A DNA stretch of 16,073 nt from Pseudomonadota bacterium (GCA_018897415.1 JAHIKR010000002.1:1-16073), one strand, 5' to 3'. Positions 8,436 through 15,272 are shown, numbered from the stretch's first letter. Notes: generated by a model from the letters alone, not told the origin. Program-made: numbers and translations.

Positions 8436-10781
8436 ATGAAACCGATTATAAATAATAGAGGTCGTTCACACTTGCCTTTAATTCTATTTTTGGTGATCAT
8501 TTTTCTAATTTCTGGCATTACCATAAATGCATTTAGTGAAACCTCAAAAGGCTTACAGTCCACAGAGGCTATTACGAACTCTACCGAACCTCTTGCTGGA
8601 AAAAATGACCAGATATTAAAACAGCTTAACAATAAGAGGCAACAATACTACAAAAAGAAAAACGAGCTGGTGTCTCGCCATGATTCTGAGATAAAGCAAT
8701 TAAAAGACAAAAAAACAGTTTTGAATAAAAAAATTGGTGATGCAAAAAAAGAAATCTCATCACTACAAAACAATCTCCAAAAATCACAAGACCATTTCTT
8801 ATATGTTGCAAGAATTCAAAAAGTTATAGCAATTGGTCTTTACCCATTAGGATTAATTTTTACGCTATCTATCTTTGAGGCGCTCAGTTCAACCGATACT
8901 CTGTCTCTTTTCCTTTATATCTTCTTTCCACTGACGATATTAAATGGATGCATATATCTCTATTTTAGAGAGCGCTCATTATTTTTACGAAAGAAAAAAG
9001 CTATATTAATAGCAGCCGGCATATTATTAATACTCTTTTTTATGCCGGCATTTGCCAGTGGCGCTACATCTGAACAGCCTGATCCTCTGATAGATAAGCT
9101 GGAAAAATGCGAACAAATCATGTCCTTAACTGATTTGCAGCGAATAATCAAAAGGTTGGAATCTGCGGAATCACAAAAAGGCAAAATAATTTCACTTCCA
9201 GAAATGACTGTACGAAATCCAATACTGAAACCTCTCAATAAAGTAAATGTAGGGACCCCTTCATATTATTTTACTCTTGCCGCATTTTATTTTGAAGATA
9301 ATCGTAAAGGAATGGCTGTAGATGCTATAAAAAAAATTTACGATCATCATTCTTATTTTGCAGATAAGGAACAAATTCCTTTTGCAACAAATGGCATCAA
9401 ATTTCTTTTAGAACAGGAACAGATCGAATCCGCAAGTCAAGCTATCCCAAAAGTTCTACCTTACATAAAGGATGTGTCCGTTCTTTTAGATTTGGCGGAT
9501 TTCCTCGAAAAAGCACATATGGATAAATCTGCCCGTGAAACATTACAAAAAGCCATAAATATAGCATCAGACCCGGATGAACTAATAAATCTCAGCCGTT
9601 TTCTTATCAAAAAAGACAGATTAGAAGACGCAATTCAATCAACAGGAAAAGCCATAAAAATTACTAAAGACTTAAGCAAGCTTATAGAAATCATCACCTT
9701 TTCTATGGAAAACGGAATGGAAGACATCGTAACTGCCGGTATCAACAAGTCAATACGTCTTGCCGGAACTCCGGAAGAATATTTTCTTATGGTAGATTTT
9801 CTCTTAAAGAATAACAGACTGGAGCAGGCAGCAAACACATTATCGCAAGCCATTGACTCCATAAAGAAGGATAGCAAGGGATATGCAGAGCAGCTATTAA
9901 AGCTTGCCGATATGGCTTTGCAAAGAAAACTTTACGAACAGGCTGTGAACGCAGTTGAAAAACTGTCAATATATCTTGGAATCAATGCGTTTGATTATAA
10001 TATTAAAGCACCGGAGATATTGCCATATAAAGATCCTCTCCCTACGAATAAAAATATTGCTCTTCCGACCTACTATGGGATCCTGCAACAGAAGTCTGGA
10101 TTCATGGATAAGGCAGAAATATCTTATAGGAACTCAATAGTTCATCAGCTAAATGGAATCATTGACGGCTTTGGTTTTGATGTGAAGGCTAATCTTAATG
10201 ATTTTTACTATCTATGGAAATTATATGCCATGAAAGACAGTAATGACATCCTTAGCAAAATGGATTTCATTTACAGTTTACTTGAAAATCAATATCTTAC
10301 AAATATCGAAACTATGCATACTTCTCGCATTGAGGAAGAAAGGGAAATTATTAATGAATTAGATGAAAAGTATAAATCACATTTGCAGGAAATTAAGAAA
10401 CTGAACCAGGAAAATTTCAAGGTATCAATAGCGAGTTTTTTACACTCAGCCAGGTCACTTTCACTCTTATCGTTGATAATTATCCTTCTCATTGGCTGTT
10501 CAATTAAGGCCGCACAACATGCAAAAAAGTTGTCATCATATAAATCTTATGGTTTTATTGGCAAATTTATCGAATGTATTGGTTGGGTTGATATATTAAA
10601 AGTAGTAAATATACCTGCTGGAATTCTTACGATATTCATAGCGCAGGCCATGCAGATTTTCCAAAGACACGAACAATACACTGAAAAAATATTTAACCTT
10701 AATTCTATTGGTTCTAACTTTACTACTCGCACTGATGAAGAAAGTATGAGCAAGAAAGTAGAGTCAAAAAAATCGCTTTAG
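8436..10781 (+). CDS. Large inner-membrane protein with coiled coils and TPR-like helical repeats
   Basis: The product has 781 residues; a G-rich site (TTGGGGG) lies just before the ATG. Residues 13-33 are a signal or anchor helix. Residues 65-120 form a Lys/Glu/Gln coiled coil. Three membrane helices follow (about 128-149, 155-173, 189-207); the third ends in FASGATSEQ, like an internal signal peptide. Residues 275-510 are a solenoid of about 34-residue TPR-like helical pairs (LLDLADFLEKAHMDKSARET, LINLSRFLIKKDRLEDAI, YFLMVDFLLKNNRLEQAANT). A second coiled coil (about 630-665) precedes a membrane helix at 675-692 (SLLSLIIILLIGC) and a hydrophobic segment near 720-740. Two membrane regions flank a probably periplasmic scaffold. 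I do not recognise the family. It lies 93 bases after the FlgO-like gene. Its AT-rich composition matches most neighbours. Confidence 0.83.
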   Translation: MKPIINNRGRSHLPLILFLVIIFLISGITINAFSETSKGLQSTEAITNSTEPLAGKNDQILKQLNNKRQQYYKKKNELVSRHDSEIKQLKDKKTVLNKKIGDAKKEISSLQNNLQKSQDHFLYVARIQKVIAIGLYPLGLIFTLSIFEALSSTDTLSLFLYIFFPLTILNGCIYLYFRERSLFLRKKKAILIAAGILLILFFMPAFASGATSEQPDPLIDKLEKCEQIMSLTDLQRIIKRLESAESQKGKIISLPEMTVRNPILKPLNKVNVGTPSYYFTLAAFYFEDNRKGMAVDAIKKIYDHHSYFADKEQIPFATNGIKFLLEQEQIESASQAIPKVLPYIKDVSVLLDLADFLEKAHMDKSARETLQKAINIASDPDELINLSRFLIKKDRLEDAIQSTGKAIKITKDLSKLIEIITFSMENGMEDIVTAGINKSIRLAGTPEEYFLMVDFLLKNNRLEQAANTLSQAIDSIKKDSKGYAEQLLKLADMALQRKLYEQAVNAVEKLSIYLGINAFDYNIKAPEILPYKDPLPTNKNIALPTYYGILQQKSGFMDKAEISYRNSIVHQLNGIIDGFGFDVKANLNDFYYLWKLYAMKDSNDILSKMDFIYSLLENQYLTNIETMHTSRIEEEREIINELDEKYKSHLQEIKKLNQENFKVSIASFLHSARSLSLLSLIIILLIGCSIKAAQHAKKLSSYKSYGFIGKFIECIGWVDILKVVNIPAGILTIFIAQAMQIFQRHEQYTEKIFNLNSIGSNFTTRTDEESMSKKVESKKSL

Positions 10782-10889
10782 CAAATAAAGATCGAACCAA
10801 AAAATAAAAGCTTTGGGTTTTATTGAATGCAGCGGTTAATCCATGATAGACAATAAAGTAAGTTTCACGCAGGTAATAGGAGGCAACTT

Positions 10890-12038
10890 GTGGTTAATAA
10901 TCCATCAAAAGCTTTATTTATTTTCCTATGTGTTATAATTTTAGGAGGATGTGCAACCACTTCGGCTACCCTTGATGCTCAGCCTGCTATAAATTACTTT
11001 CAAAATAAGTATCCTGATATAGATTTTACTCAAGCTGCATCCTTCGAATCAATTTATCCGCTAAATTTTGAAAAAACATGGGCATCTGTGATAAGTACAT
11101 TACAAGAAATGGAAGAAAAAATTTATTTTATGGATGAAAAAGTCGGATTTATCTCCACTAAAAAGAAAAAATTTAACACCCCAACCTTTCTTGAAAGTGT
11201 CCAGGGCAAAAGCACTTTAAAATATGAATATAAAATAATGGTTTCCGCAATGAATAAAGGATGCATTGTTAAGGTTTCAGTCCCATTCTGGTCACAAAAA
11301 GCATTCCTGGCACAAAAAATGGTAGATTTTCCTGATGGACCCAACGCATTGCAACACATTTTATTCAAAAATCTTAATAATAAAATGAACTACGAACAGA
11401 CAATAATTGCTCAAAAGCCTCATAGTTCGGCTATTGACAGCATAACAAGCTACAAAGGCGGAAATTATTATATTGTCCAGCCTGGAGATACACTGAGCGA
11501 TATTTCCATGAAAACTTTGGGCGGTTGCCGATACTGGAGAAAAATTGCCAATCATAACAATATCACAGAACCTTTCAACTTGAATGTGGGGCAGCGAATC
11601 CTTATACCGACTGATATTACTTTACAATCAACTAATACTTCCACTGAAAAAGACTCAAGCTCAAATCTCAATGTTCTGAATGCATCCAGCGAGGGAACAG
11701 TGACAGTAGAGAATGATCTATCAAATCAACAAAAGAAAAACCAAAAATTGCCTGCTGCTGAGCAACCGGAACAGCTCGATTATAATAAGAAATATGATGA
11801 AGAAACAACACAGATTGCATCTTTGCCACAGCAAAAAGAAGAACAAAAGGGATGGATAAAAATTATCAGCGATACGCCTGCGGAAATAAGAGAGAAACCA
11901 AACCCATTTTCAAGGGTAATAACAACTCTGCCTCAAGGAACACGCCTGCACTGGTTTGAAAAAGATGGAGCATGGTACAAAATTACCACAAAAGAAGTCG
12001 AGGGATACATTTACGAAGAGTTTGTGAAAAAGGATTAG
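10890..12038 (+). CDS. Lipoprotein with LysM and SH3b domains
   Basis: The GTG at 10890 lies six bases after an ATAGGAGG site and gives 382 residues. The lipoprotein signal ends LGGC (Cys21, next residue Ala, so outer membrane expected). Residues 58-165 form a small alpha/beta domain (LNFEKTWASVISTLQEM, VGFISTKKKK, KIMVSAMNKGCIVKVSV) that also seems present in the two small lipoproteins downstream. Residues 192-240 are a clear LysM peptidoglycan-binding domain (YYIVQPGDTLSDIS, then NLNVGQRILIP). A long polar Gln/Glu/Ser-rich linker leads to a C-terminal SH3b-like domain (about 322-382: AEIREKPNPFSRVITTLPQG, GAWYKI, GYIYEEFVKK). It probably tethers the outer membrane to peptidoglycan or scaffolds a wall-associated complex. 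No peptidase or amidase domain is present. The gene lies 108 bases after the TPR membrane protein. Confidence 0.87.
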   Translation: MVNNPSKALFIFLCVIILGGCATTSATLDAQPAINYFQNKYPDIDFTQAASFESIYPLNFEKTWASVISTLQEMEEKIYFMDEKVGFISTKKKKFNTPTFLESVQGKSTLKYEYKIMVSAMNKGCIVKVSVPFWSQKAFLAQKMVDFPDGPNALQHILFKNLNNKMNYEQTIIAQKPHSSAIDSITSYKGGNYYIVQPGDTLSDISMKTLGGCRYWRKIANHNNITEPFNLNVGQRILIPTDITLQSTNTSTEKDSSSNLNVLNASSEGTVTVENDLSNQQKKNQKLPAAEQPEQLDYNKKYDEETTQIASLPQQKEEQKGWIKIISDTPAEIREKPNPFSRVITTLPQGTRLHWFEKDGAWYKITTKEVEGYIYEEFVKKD

Positions 12039-12128
12039 CTTGCATTTATCATCAAATATGTAGGGACAGTTTTGGGAGGTCGGGATGGAATTACAGAGCG
12101 CGCAGTCAACGGGGCAGAGAGTTTCCGA

Positions 12129-12149
12129 CACGCACTCTTTCAGTGTGTG
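12129..12149. other. GC-rich hairpin in the gap after the LysM lipoprotein gene
   Basis: CACGCACT (12129-12136) and AGTGTGTG (12142-12149) pair over eight bases with one G-U and a CTTTC loop. There is no T tract after it, so it is not a good intrinsic terminator. The whole 286-base gap (12039-12324) is more GC-rich than the flanking genes and has no credible ORF; it may be old foreign DNA. Confidence 0.35.
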
Positions 12150-12220
12150 CGGCGGGTTCATAGTTCCACCAAAACTCACGTTTCTCTCATAGATCTACAA
12201 GCCGGAGACCCCCGGATATG

Positions 12221-12248
12221 ACATGTCCAATGCTATATCCACATGTCC
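12221..12248 (+). repeat. Tandem ACATGTCC direct repeat, possible operator
   Basis: ACATGTCC occurs at 12221-12228 and 12241-12248, exactly 20 bases apart (about two helical turns), each preceded by ATAT two bases upstream. The first copy lies inside a near-palindrome GGATATGACATGTCC (12214-12228). It is about 80 bases before the start of the next lipoprotein gene, where a dimeric regulator could bind. No regulator gene is in the window. Confidence 0.3.
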
Positions 12249-12324
12249 GTTGAGTCTCTTTTGCGCTAACTGCTGGGTTTGGGGGTTAAACAGACAAATC
12301 AACTCAAACGAAAGGAGTATTGTC

Positions 12325-12726
12325 ATGGTAGCTAAAATTTCAAAGACAGACATTAAGGCGATGATTGGATGTTTTTTAGCAGTTCTTATGCTTACAGGTT
12401 GTGCTGGCAACCTTTGTTTGCTGAGAGGTGAAATAATAAAGTCTTTTACTGTAACTGGAGTTGAATATGATGAGGCTTTTTCAAAAGCTATAAGAACCTC
12501 AACCGAGATCGGTTTAGGTGTTTTTACATCAGATAAAAGTGCTGGGACCTTTTTTGCACAAAGAGGTTCAGGCGTCGGTGAATTAACATATATGAACTTC
12601 TTTCTTGAAAAAGGAGCTAAAGGGAAGCTTGCATTTATCCTAAAGGTAAAATCAAGTAAGGGTGGCGAGAATGTTATAAACGAGTTTGTAGATCATTATG
12701 GTAAATATGTTACTGTAACTCCATGA
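12325..12726 (+). CDS. Small outer-membrane lipoprotein, first of a related pair
   Basis: The ATG at 12325 follows AAAGGAG by seven bases and gives 133 residues. The frame is open upstream to 12223, but that extension would bury the signal peptide. The lipoprotein signal ends LTGC (Cys26, next residue Ala). The mature part carries one small alpha/beta domain: YDEAFSKAIRTSTEIGLGVF, then TSDKSAGTFFAQR and KLAFILKVKSSKGG. The next gene has the same pattern (E.FS.AI, SD..SGT, VKS), so the two look like diverged paralogues. Related domains occur in small envelope lipoproteins of unknown function, and a BamC-like fold is one possibility. No catalytic residues are evident. Confidence 0.75.
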   Translation: MVAKISKTDIKAMIGCFLAVLMLTGCAGNLCLLRGEIIKSFTVTGVEYDEAFSKAIRTSTEIGLGVFTSDKSAGTFFAQRGSGVGELTYMNFFLEKGAKGKLAFILKVKSSKGGENVINEFVDHYGKYVTVTP

Positions 12727-12784
12727 CTTTCCGACTGAAGCAAATTATGAGATTATGCAAAATATTCGCCACAATGGCATTAAG

Positions 12785-12810
12785 GCGGTGGGTTTTCCCA
12801 TTACCACCGC
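12785..12810. other. Hairpin between the two small lipoprotein genes
   Basis: GCGGTGG (12785-12791) and CCACCGC (12804-12810) form a perfect seven-base stem around a 12-base loop, about 40 bases before the start of the second lipoprotein gene. No T tract follows. It could modulate read-through or mRNA stability between the two genes. Confidence 0.35.
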
Positions 12811-12848
12811 TTGCTAACCGATTTAAATGGGAAGAGAGGAGAAGAGTT

Positions 12849-13283
12849 ATGCTCAGTCTATTCAAAAAACAATGGTTTTTTTACTTTGAGGTGTCTCTTA
12901 TACTGGCGACGCTCTTAACTGCGTGCGCTATCTTACCAAGAATGTCTGTGTGGGAGGCACCAAAAAGATTTTCGGAAAAAGAAGTGTTTAGCGCAGCAAT
13001 ACAGGCTGGCGCCCAACAAGGGATGCAGTTGAGTGCATCAGATCGAGAGTCAGGTACAATATCTTTTCGAAAATCAGTAGGGAAAGTTGAAATGATTCTG
13101 AGTGTCCGAGTGAAAAGCCTCGGAGGTAGAGTTCAGGTGCATACTACAGCGACATCCGGTGGAGGTTTAGCTATCAGAGGATTACATGAAGAATTTATTC
13201 ATAATTTTCATGTTTTCCTTTTTCGTAATTTAGGTGTGACAAATGCATCAGAGGAACAAGTAAATATCGATATTCAAAGATAG
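12849..13283 (+). CDS. Small outer-membrane lipoprotein, second of a related pair
   Basis: The ATG at 12849 follows an AGAGGAGAAG site and gives 144 residues beginning with a good signal peptide ending LTAC (Cys26, next residue Ala). An ATG at 12723 overlapping the upstream stop as ATGA is also in frame, but it would add 42 unrelated residues before the signal, so I rejected it. The mature part aligns by eye with the previous gene: EVFSAAIQAGAQQGM, SASDRESGTISF, then ILSVRVKSLGG. It then continues with a Gly-rich loop and an amphipathic helix (LHEEFIHNFHVFLFRNLGV). Function is unknown. It is followed by 473 bases without a gene. Confidence 0.77.
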   Translation: MLSLFKKQWFFYFEVSLILATLLTACAILPRMSVWEAPKRFSEKEVFSAAIQAGAQQGMQLSASDRESGTISFRKSVGKVEMILSVRVKSLGGRVQVHTTATSGGGLAIRGLHEEFIHNFHVFLFRNLGVTNASEEQVNIDIQR

Positions 13284-13299
13284 GGAGAAGTTCTGAGTG

Positions 13300-13650
13300 G
13301 CATATCCATCTATTTTCATACGACAAAGATAAGCAACCTAACCTTTAAGGATTGATACGACCTGACAAGGTCATTTTCCAATCTATGCGAAACAGGGAAA
13401 CGTATTGACCTATTAAACTTGTGGGGACTATGGGAACGTCTATAGGCTAAAAGTTTCCTTTCATGAGTTTGTTGATGTAGGGATGTAACATATTAATATT
13501 TCAACTTCTTTGCCTAACCACACAATTGTATCTGACGTGAAGAGTCGTGCGGCTGTAACATTTGCCAAGTTTGAGGAAAACGTAGCATTCACAAATGCCC
13601 ATTTCCCCGCTTGTAGGTGATGCGGAGACATTAGGCAGGAAATCCTCTTG
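13300..13650 (+). ncRNA. Possible 5' fragment (domain I region) of a group II intron
   Basis: The 473-base gap 13284-13756 has no credible ORF but shows ordered RNA structure. CAACCTAACC (from 13335) and TGATACG are motifs I remember from domain I of the Lactococcus LtrB intron. GATTG (13350-13354) pairs with CAATC (13379-13383) around an inner hairpin GACCT/AGGTC (13359-13372). CCTAT (13409-13413) pairs with ATAGG (13442-13446) around GGGGACTATGGGAACG, a style typical of bacterial group II introns. Further small hairpins are GCATT/AATGC (13585-13598) and CCGC/GCGG (13607-13625). No reverse transcriptase and no domain V are present downstream, so this would be a truncated remnant. The boundaries are approximate. 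The assignment rests on memory of the motifs, not on a covariance search. Confidence 0.45.
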
Positions 13651-13756
13651 TCTTGAGAGAAGGGGGTGGTAAAAGATTCTATTGTTAATCAAAATTTTAG
13701 GATAGATAGACTATTCAAGTACCCGGAAGAAACAAATTATATAGGAGGTATTTAGA

Positions 13757-14263
13757 ATGAAAAATATATATATTTTAGGATTTATTTTTTCGTTAGTGTT
13801 TTCAGGGTGTATTCCAACAGGATATGTCGCTGTACCAAAATCAACTAAATGTCCACCACCTGGAACTAAAATTTCTTTCGCCAAACTGGTAACCGCAGGA
13901 TTTGCAGAAGATTATGTAGGCTGTGATATAAAGACAGTAGTTCAATTTGTGGCAGTCGGTACTGGTGCCTGGGTGCTTCCAGTTTCAACACAGGGGAAGG
14001 CAGTTTTTAGAGCACTTCCACCTGGAGCTAAAGGCGAAAAAAATCCTCTCTCAGGAGAAATTCAAGCAAATATGGTTGTGATTCCCAAAGAATCTGCTGA
14101 TTTACTTTTTAAGTTGAGTGAAGGGGATATGGTTGAATTGACAGGCGGTAATTATGTTAAGGTTCTGGCTAAGTGGGCTCGTGTAGCTGGTGCTGGCAGC
14201 CATAGTTCAATAGTATTTATGGCAGATTCAATGAAGAAAGTTGAAAGTGACACAAAAAATTAA
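13757..14263 (+). CDS. Orphan outer-membrane lipoprotein of unknown function
   Basis: The product has 168 residues; AGGAGG lies 10 bases before the ATG. The lipoprotein signal ends FSGC (Cys18, next residue Ile, so outer membrane expected). The mature part contains two further Cys residues (in STKCPPP and DYVGCDI) and a predominantly beta pattern: TVVQFVAVGTGAWVLP, GKAVFRALPP, MVVIPKESADLLFKL, GDMVELTGGNYVKVLAKW. It ends in a polar tail. The GDMVELTGG stretch resembles small OB-like or beta-barrel domains, but I do not recognise a family. It stands alone between two long non-coding stretches that look like mobile-element remains, and could have arrived as a single-gene cassette. Confidence 0.78.
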   Translation: MKNIYILGFIFSLVFSGCIPTGYVAVPKSTKCPPPGTKISFAKLVTAGFAEDYVGCDIKTVVQFVAVGTGAWVLPVSTQGKAVFRALPPGAKGEKNPLSGEIQANMVVIPKESADLLFKLSEGDMVELTGGNYVKVLAKWARVAGAGSHSSIVFMADSMKKVESDTKN

Positions 14264-14295
14264 AATGACCTATTTCTTTAATATTGCCTAAAATC

Positions 14296-14405
14296 GCTTC
14301 AACTGGATTGCGAGGAGCCGCCTTTTTTATTCGAATACGGTGCCGCAATCATTATCTTAGGTTAATTCATAGGCTTCCTGTATTCTTCCTCGCAACCAGT
14401 TAAGC
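14296..14405 (+). repeat. Long bulged inverted repeat, attC-like
   Basis: The arms 14296-14316 and 14387-14405 pair over 19 bases without mismatch if two single bases on the left arm (C300 and A307, counted as 14300 and 14307) are left unpaired. About 70 bases lie between the arms. The right arm ends in GTTAAGC (14399-14405), which fits the GTTRRRY core of integron attC sites, and extrahelical bases in one arm are also an attC trait. Against this, the left core reads GCTTCAAC, with a bulge inside the box, and there is no clear unpaired central spacer. It could instead be a MITE-like element or an mRNA hairpin after the lipoprotein gene. Confidence 0.5.
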
Positions 14406-14484
14406 TCAGCGTTAAAAGGATGAATTCAAGTCATAAAGATCAATTTTTCTAAGTGATTTAATACTCTTTTTTCTTTAGGCTCAC

Positions 14485-14624
14485 TTAAGAAGACCCCCAT
14501 TGTTTTTTTTGAAAGACCCAAATTGTTACGTTATGAAATTTTGGGGTATTTTGTTTTTGACCAATAAAGCGTCGAACTGTGTATTCAGGGCGGCGGGAAT
14601 CTTTCTCATTGTGTTTATCCGCAT
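14485..14624 (-). pseudogene. Decayed N-terminal fragment of a tyrosine recombinase or integron integrase (tentative)
   Basis: On the minus strand an ATG at 14609 (or in-frame 14624) opens a 27-codon frame starting MRKIPAALNTQFDALLV, stopping at 14526. If one base is lost near the CCCCAAAA run, the next frame continues with PKFHNVTIW until a stop at 14485. The combined pattern (KIPAAL, QFDALL, IP, KFH, then W) resembles the N-terminus of integron-type integrases of deltaproteobacteria as I remember them (IP..FH.YY.KWLRYYLDFC), after which similarity ends. The catalytic domain is absent. The match is short and from memory, so it could be chance; the adjacent attC-like repeat adds weight. Confidence 0.35.
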
Positions 14625-14706
14625 ACGTCTATCTTCATTTATTGAGTATTAAGCGGTTAGATAAAAACATAAGTAATAGTATTTTTCTTGGCAATCTTTT
14701 TTATTT

Positions 14707-14734
14707 TTGGTATTTAAGCGGGCAATCGTATAAT
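14707..14734 (+). promoter_or_regulatory. Sigma70-type promoter for hicAB
   Basis: TTGGTA (14707-14712) and a perfect TATAAT (14729-14734) are separated by 16 bases, putting the transcript start near 14741, about 25 bases before the hicA start. This suits an independently expressed toxin-antitoxin pair. In such pairs the antitoxin commonly represses its own promoter, but the visible HicB lacks an obvious DNA-binding domain. Confidence 0.6.
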
Positions 14735-14765
14735 TACTTATGCTCGAAGATAAAGGAGCAACCAA

Positions 14766-14951
14766 TTGAAATTCAGTGAACTGATTAAATTGCTCGAAAA
14801 AAATGGCTTCAAAATCGTCAAACAAAAGGGCTCGATAAGGTATTATGGGAAAACAGGATGGAACAGATTAATTCGGGTTGACTATCATGGAGCAAAGGAA
14901 GTTCCAACTGGTACTTGTCACTCTATCTTAAGGGCTGCTGGTATTAAATAA
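14766..14951 (+). CDS. hicA: HicA-family toxin with atypical active-site position
   Basis: HicA toxins are small double-stranded-RNA-binding-fold proteins that cleave mRNA. The start is a TTG at 14766, seven bases after AAAGGAG, giving 61 residues, a normal HicA length. The family pattern is clear: KFSELIKLLEKNGFKIVKQK, then RVDYHGAKEVPTGTCHSIL and RAAGIK at the end. Most HicA proteins have the catalytic His directly after Gly-Ser; here the segment reads KGSIRYYG, with Ile24 at that place. This may be a subfamily trait rather than decay, since the rest is well kept. hicB follows with a gap of 19 bases. The pair converges on waaA. Confidence 0.85.
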   Translation: MKFSELIKLLEKNGFKIVKQKGSIRYYGKTGWNRLIRVDYHGAKEVPTGTCHSILRAAGIK

Positions 14952-14970
14952 TGTGTGGGAGGAATCAATA

Positions 14971-15216
14971 ATGATTGGTTTACCGTACTCTTTGGTGATT
15001 GAAGCAACAGAGGAACCGGATTTTTTTGGCTTTTATTCACCGGATTTAGAAGGCTTTTCCGGCATAGGGCATTCAGTTGAGGACTGTCTTTATAAAGCCA
15101 AATGGGGAATGAAAGAACATATCAATTTGTTGATAGAACAAAAACTGCCTATTCCCATTAAAAATCCTGACCCAAAGATCATCATTCAAAATGAAAAGAA
15201 GTTGGCTGTTGCCTGA
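14971..15216 (+). CDS. hicB: HicB-family antitoxin, short form
   Basis: I chose the ATG at 14971 because GGGAGG lies eight bases before it; a GTG at 14953 is in frame but would contain that ribosome site. The product has 81 residues with the HicB partial RNase H-like fold: YSLVIEATEEPDFFGFYSPD, then LEGFSGIGHSVEDCLYKAKW and GMKEHINLLIEQKLPIP. This corresponds to the usual 'Y.v.ie...dg.fva..PDLpG....G.t.eEal.na.eai..hl' pattern. It ends soon afterwards without a ribbon-helix-helix or helix-turn-helix domain, so it probably neutralises HicA by direct binding. The order toxin then antitoxin is normal for hicAB. Confidence 0.85.
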   Translation: MIGLPYSLVIEATEEPDFFGFYSPDLEGFSGIGHSVEDCLYKAKWGMKEHINLLIEQKLPIPIKNPDPKIIIQNEKKLAVA

Positions 15217-15251
15217 CATAATCATTCACCGTATGAAATGGCATAATGCGC

Positions 15252-15272
15252 TCAAACAGTTTCCTGTTTTGA
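15252..15272. terminator. Weak hairpin between convergent hicB and waaA
   Basis: TCAAACAG (15252-15259) pairs with CTGTTTTGA (15264-15272) around a TTTC loop with one bulged base. The stem is AT-rich and the following run of T is short, so it is a weak candidate for a bidirectional terminator. The rest of the 166-base gap 15217-15382 shows nothing clear. Confidence 0.3.

Noticed and set aside
10803..10824. AATAAAA/TTTTATT hairpin after the TPR membrane protein gene
   Set aside because: The stem is entirely AT and would be too weak to act as a terminator.
12100..12160. Minus-strand hairpin with a GAAAG loop resembling group II intron domain V
   Set aside because: The conserved AGC catalytic triad and the closing base pairs of domain V are missing; only the loop and stem length are similar.
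12723..12848. ATGA-overlapping start that would extend the second small lipoprotein by 42 residues
   Set aside because: It would bury a good lipoprotein signal peptide, and a strong ribosome site precedes the internal ATG at 12849.
13512..13518. GCCTAAC match to the attC inverse core
   Set aside because: No GTTRRRY partner at suitable distance with complementary arms; it falls inside the intron-like structured stretch.
13501..13692. Minus-strand 63-codon ORF in the non-coding gap
   Set aside because: It overlaps the structured RNA-like stretch, has no ribosome site, and its translation resembles no protein I know.
14579..14779. Plus-strand 66-codon ORF overlapping the hicA start
   Set aside because: It spans the hicA promoter and ribosome site in another frame and has no ribosome site of its own.
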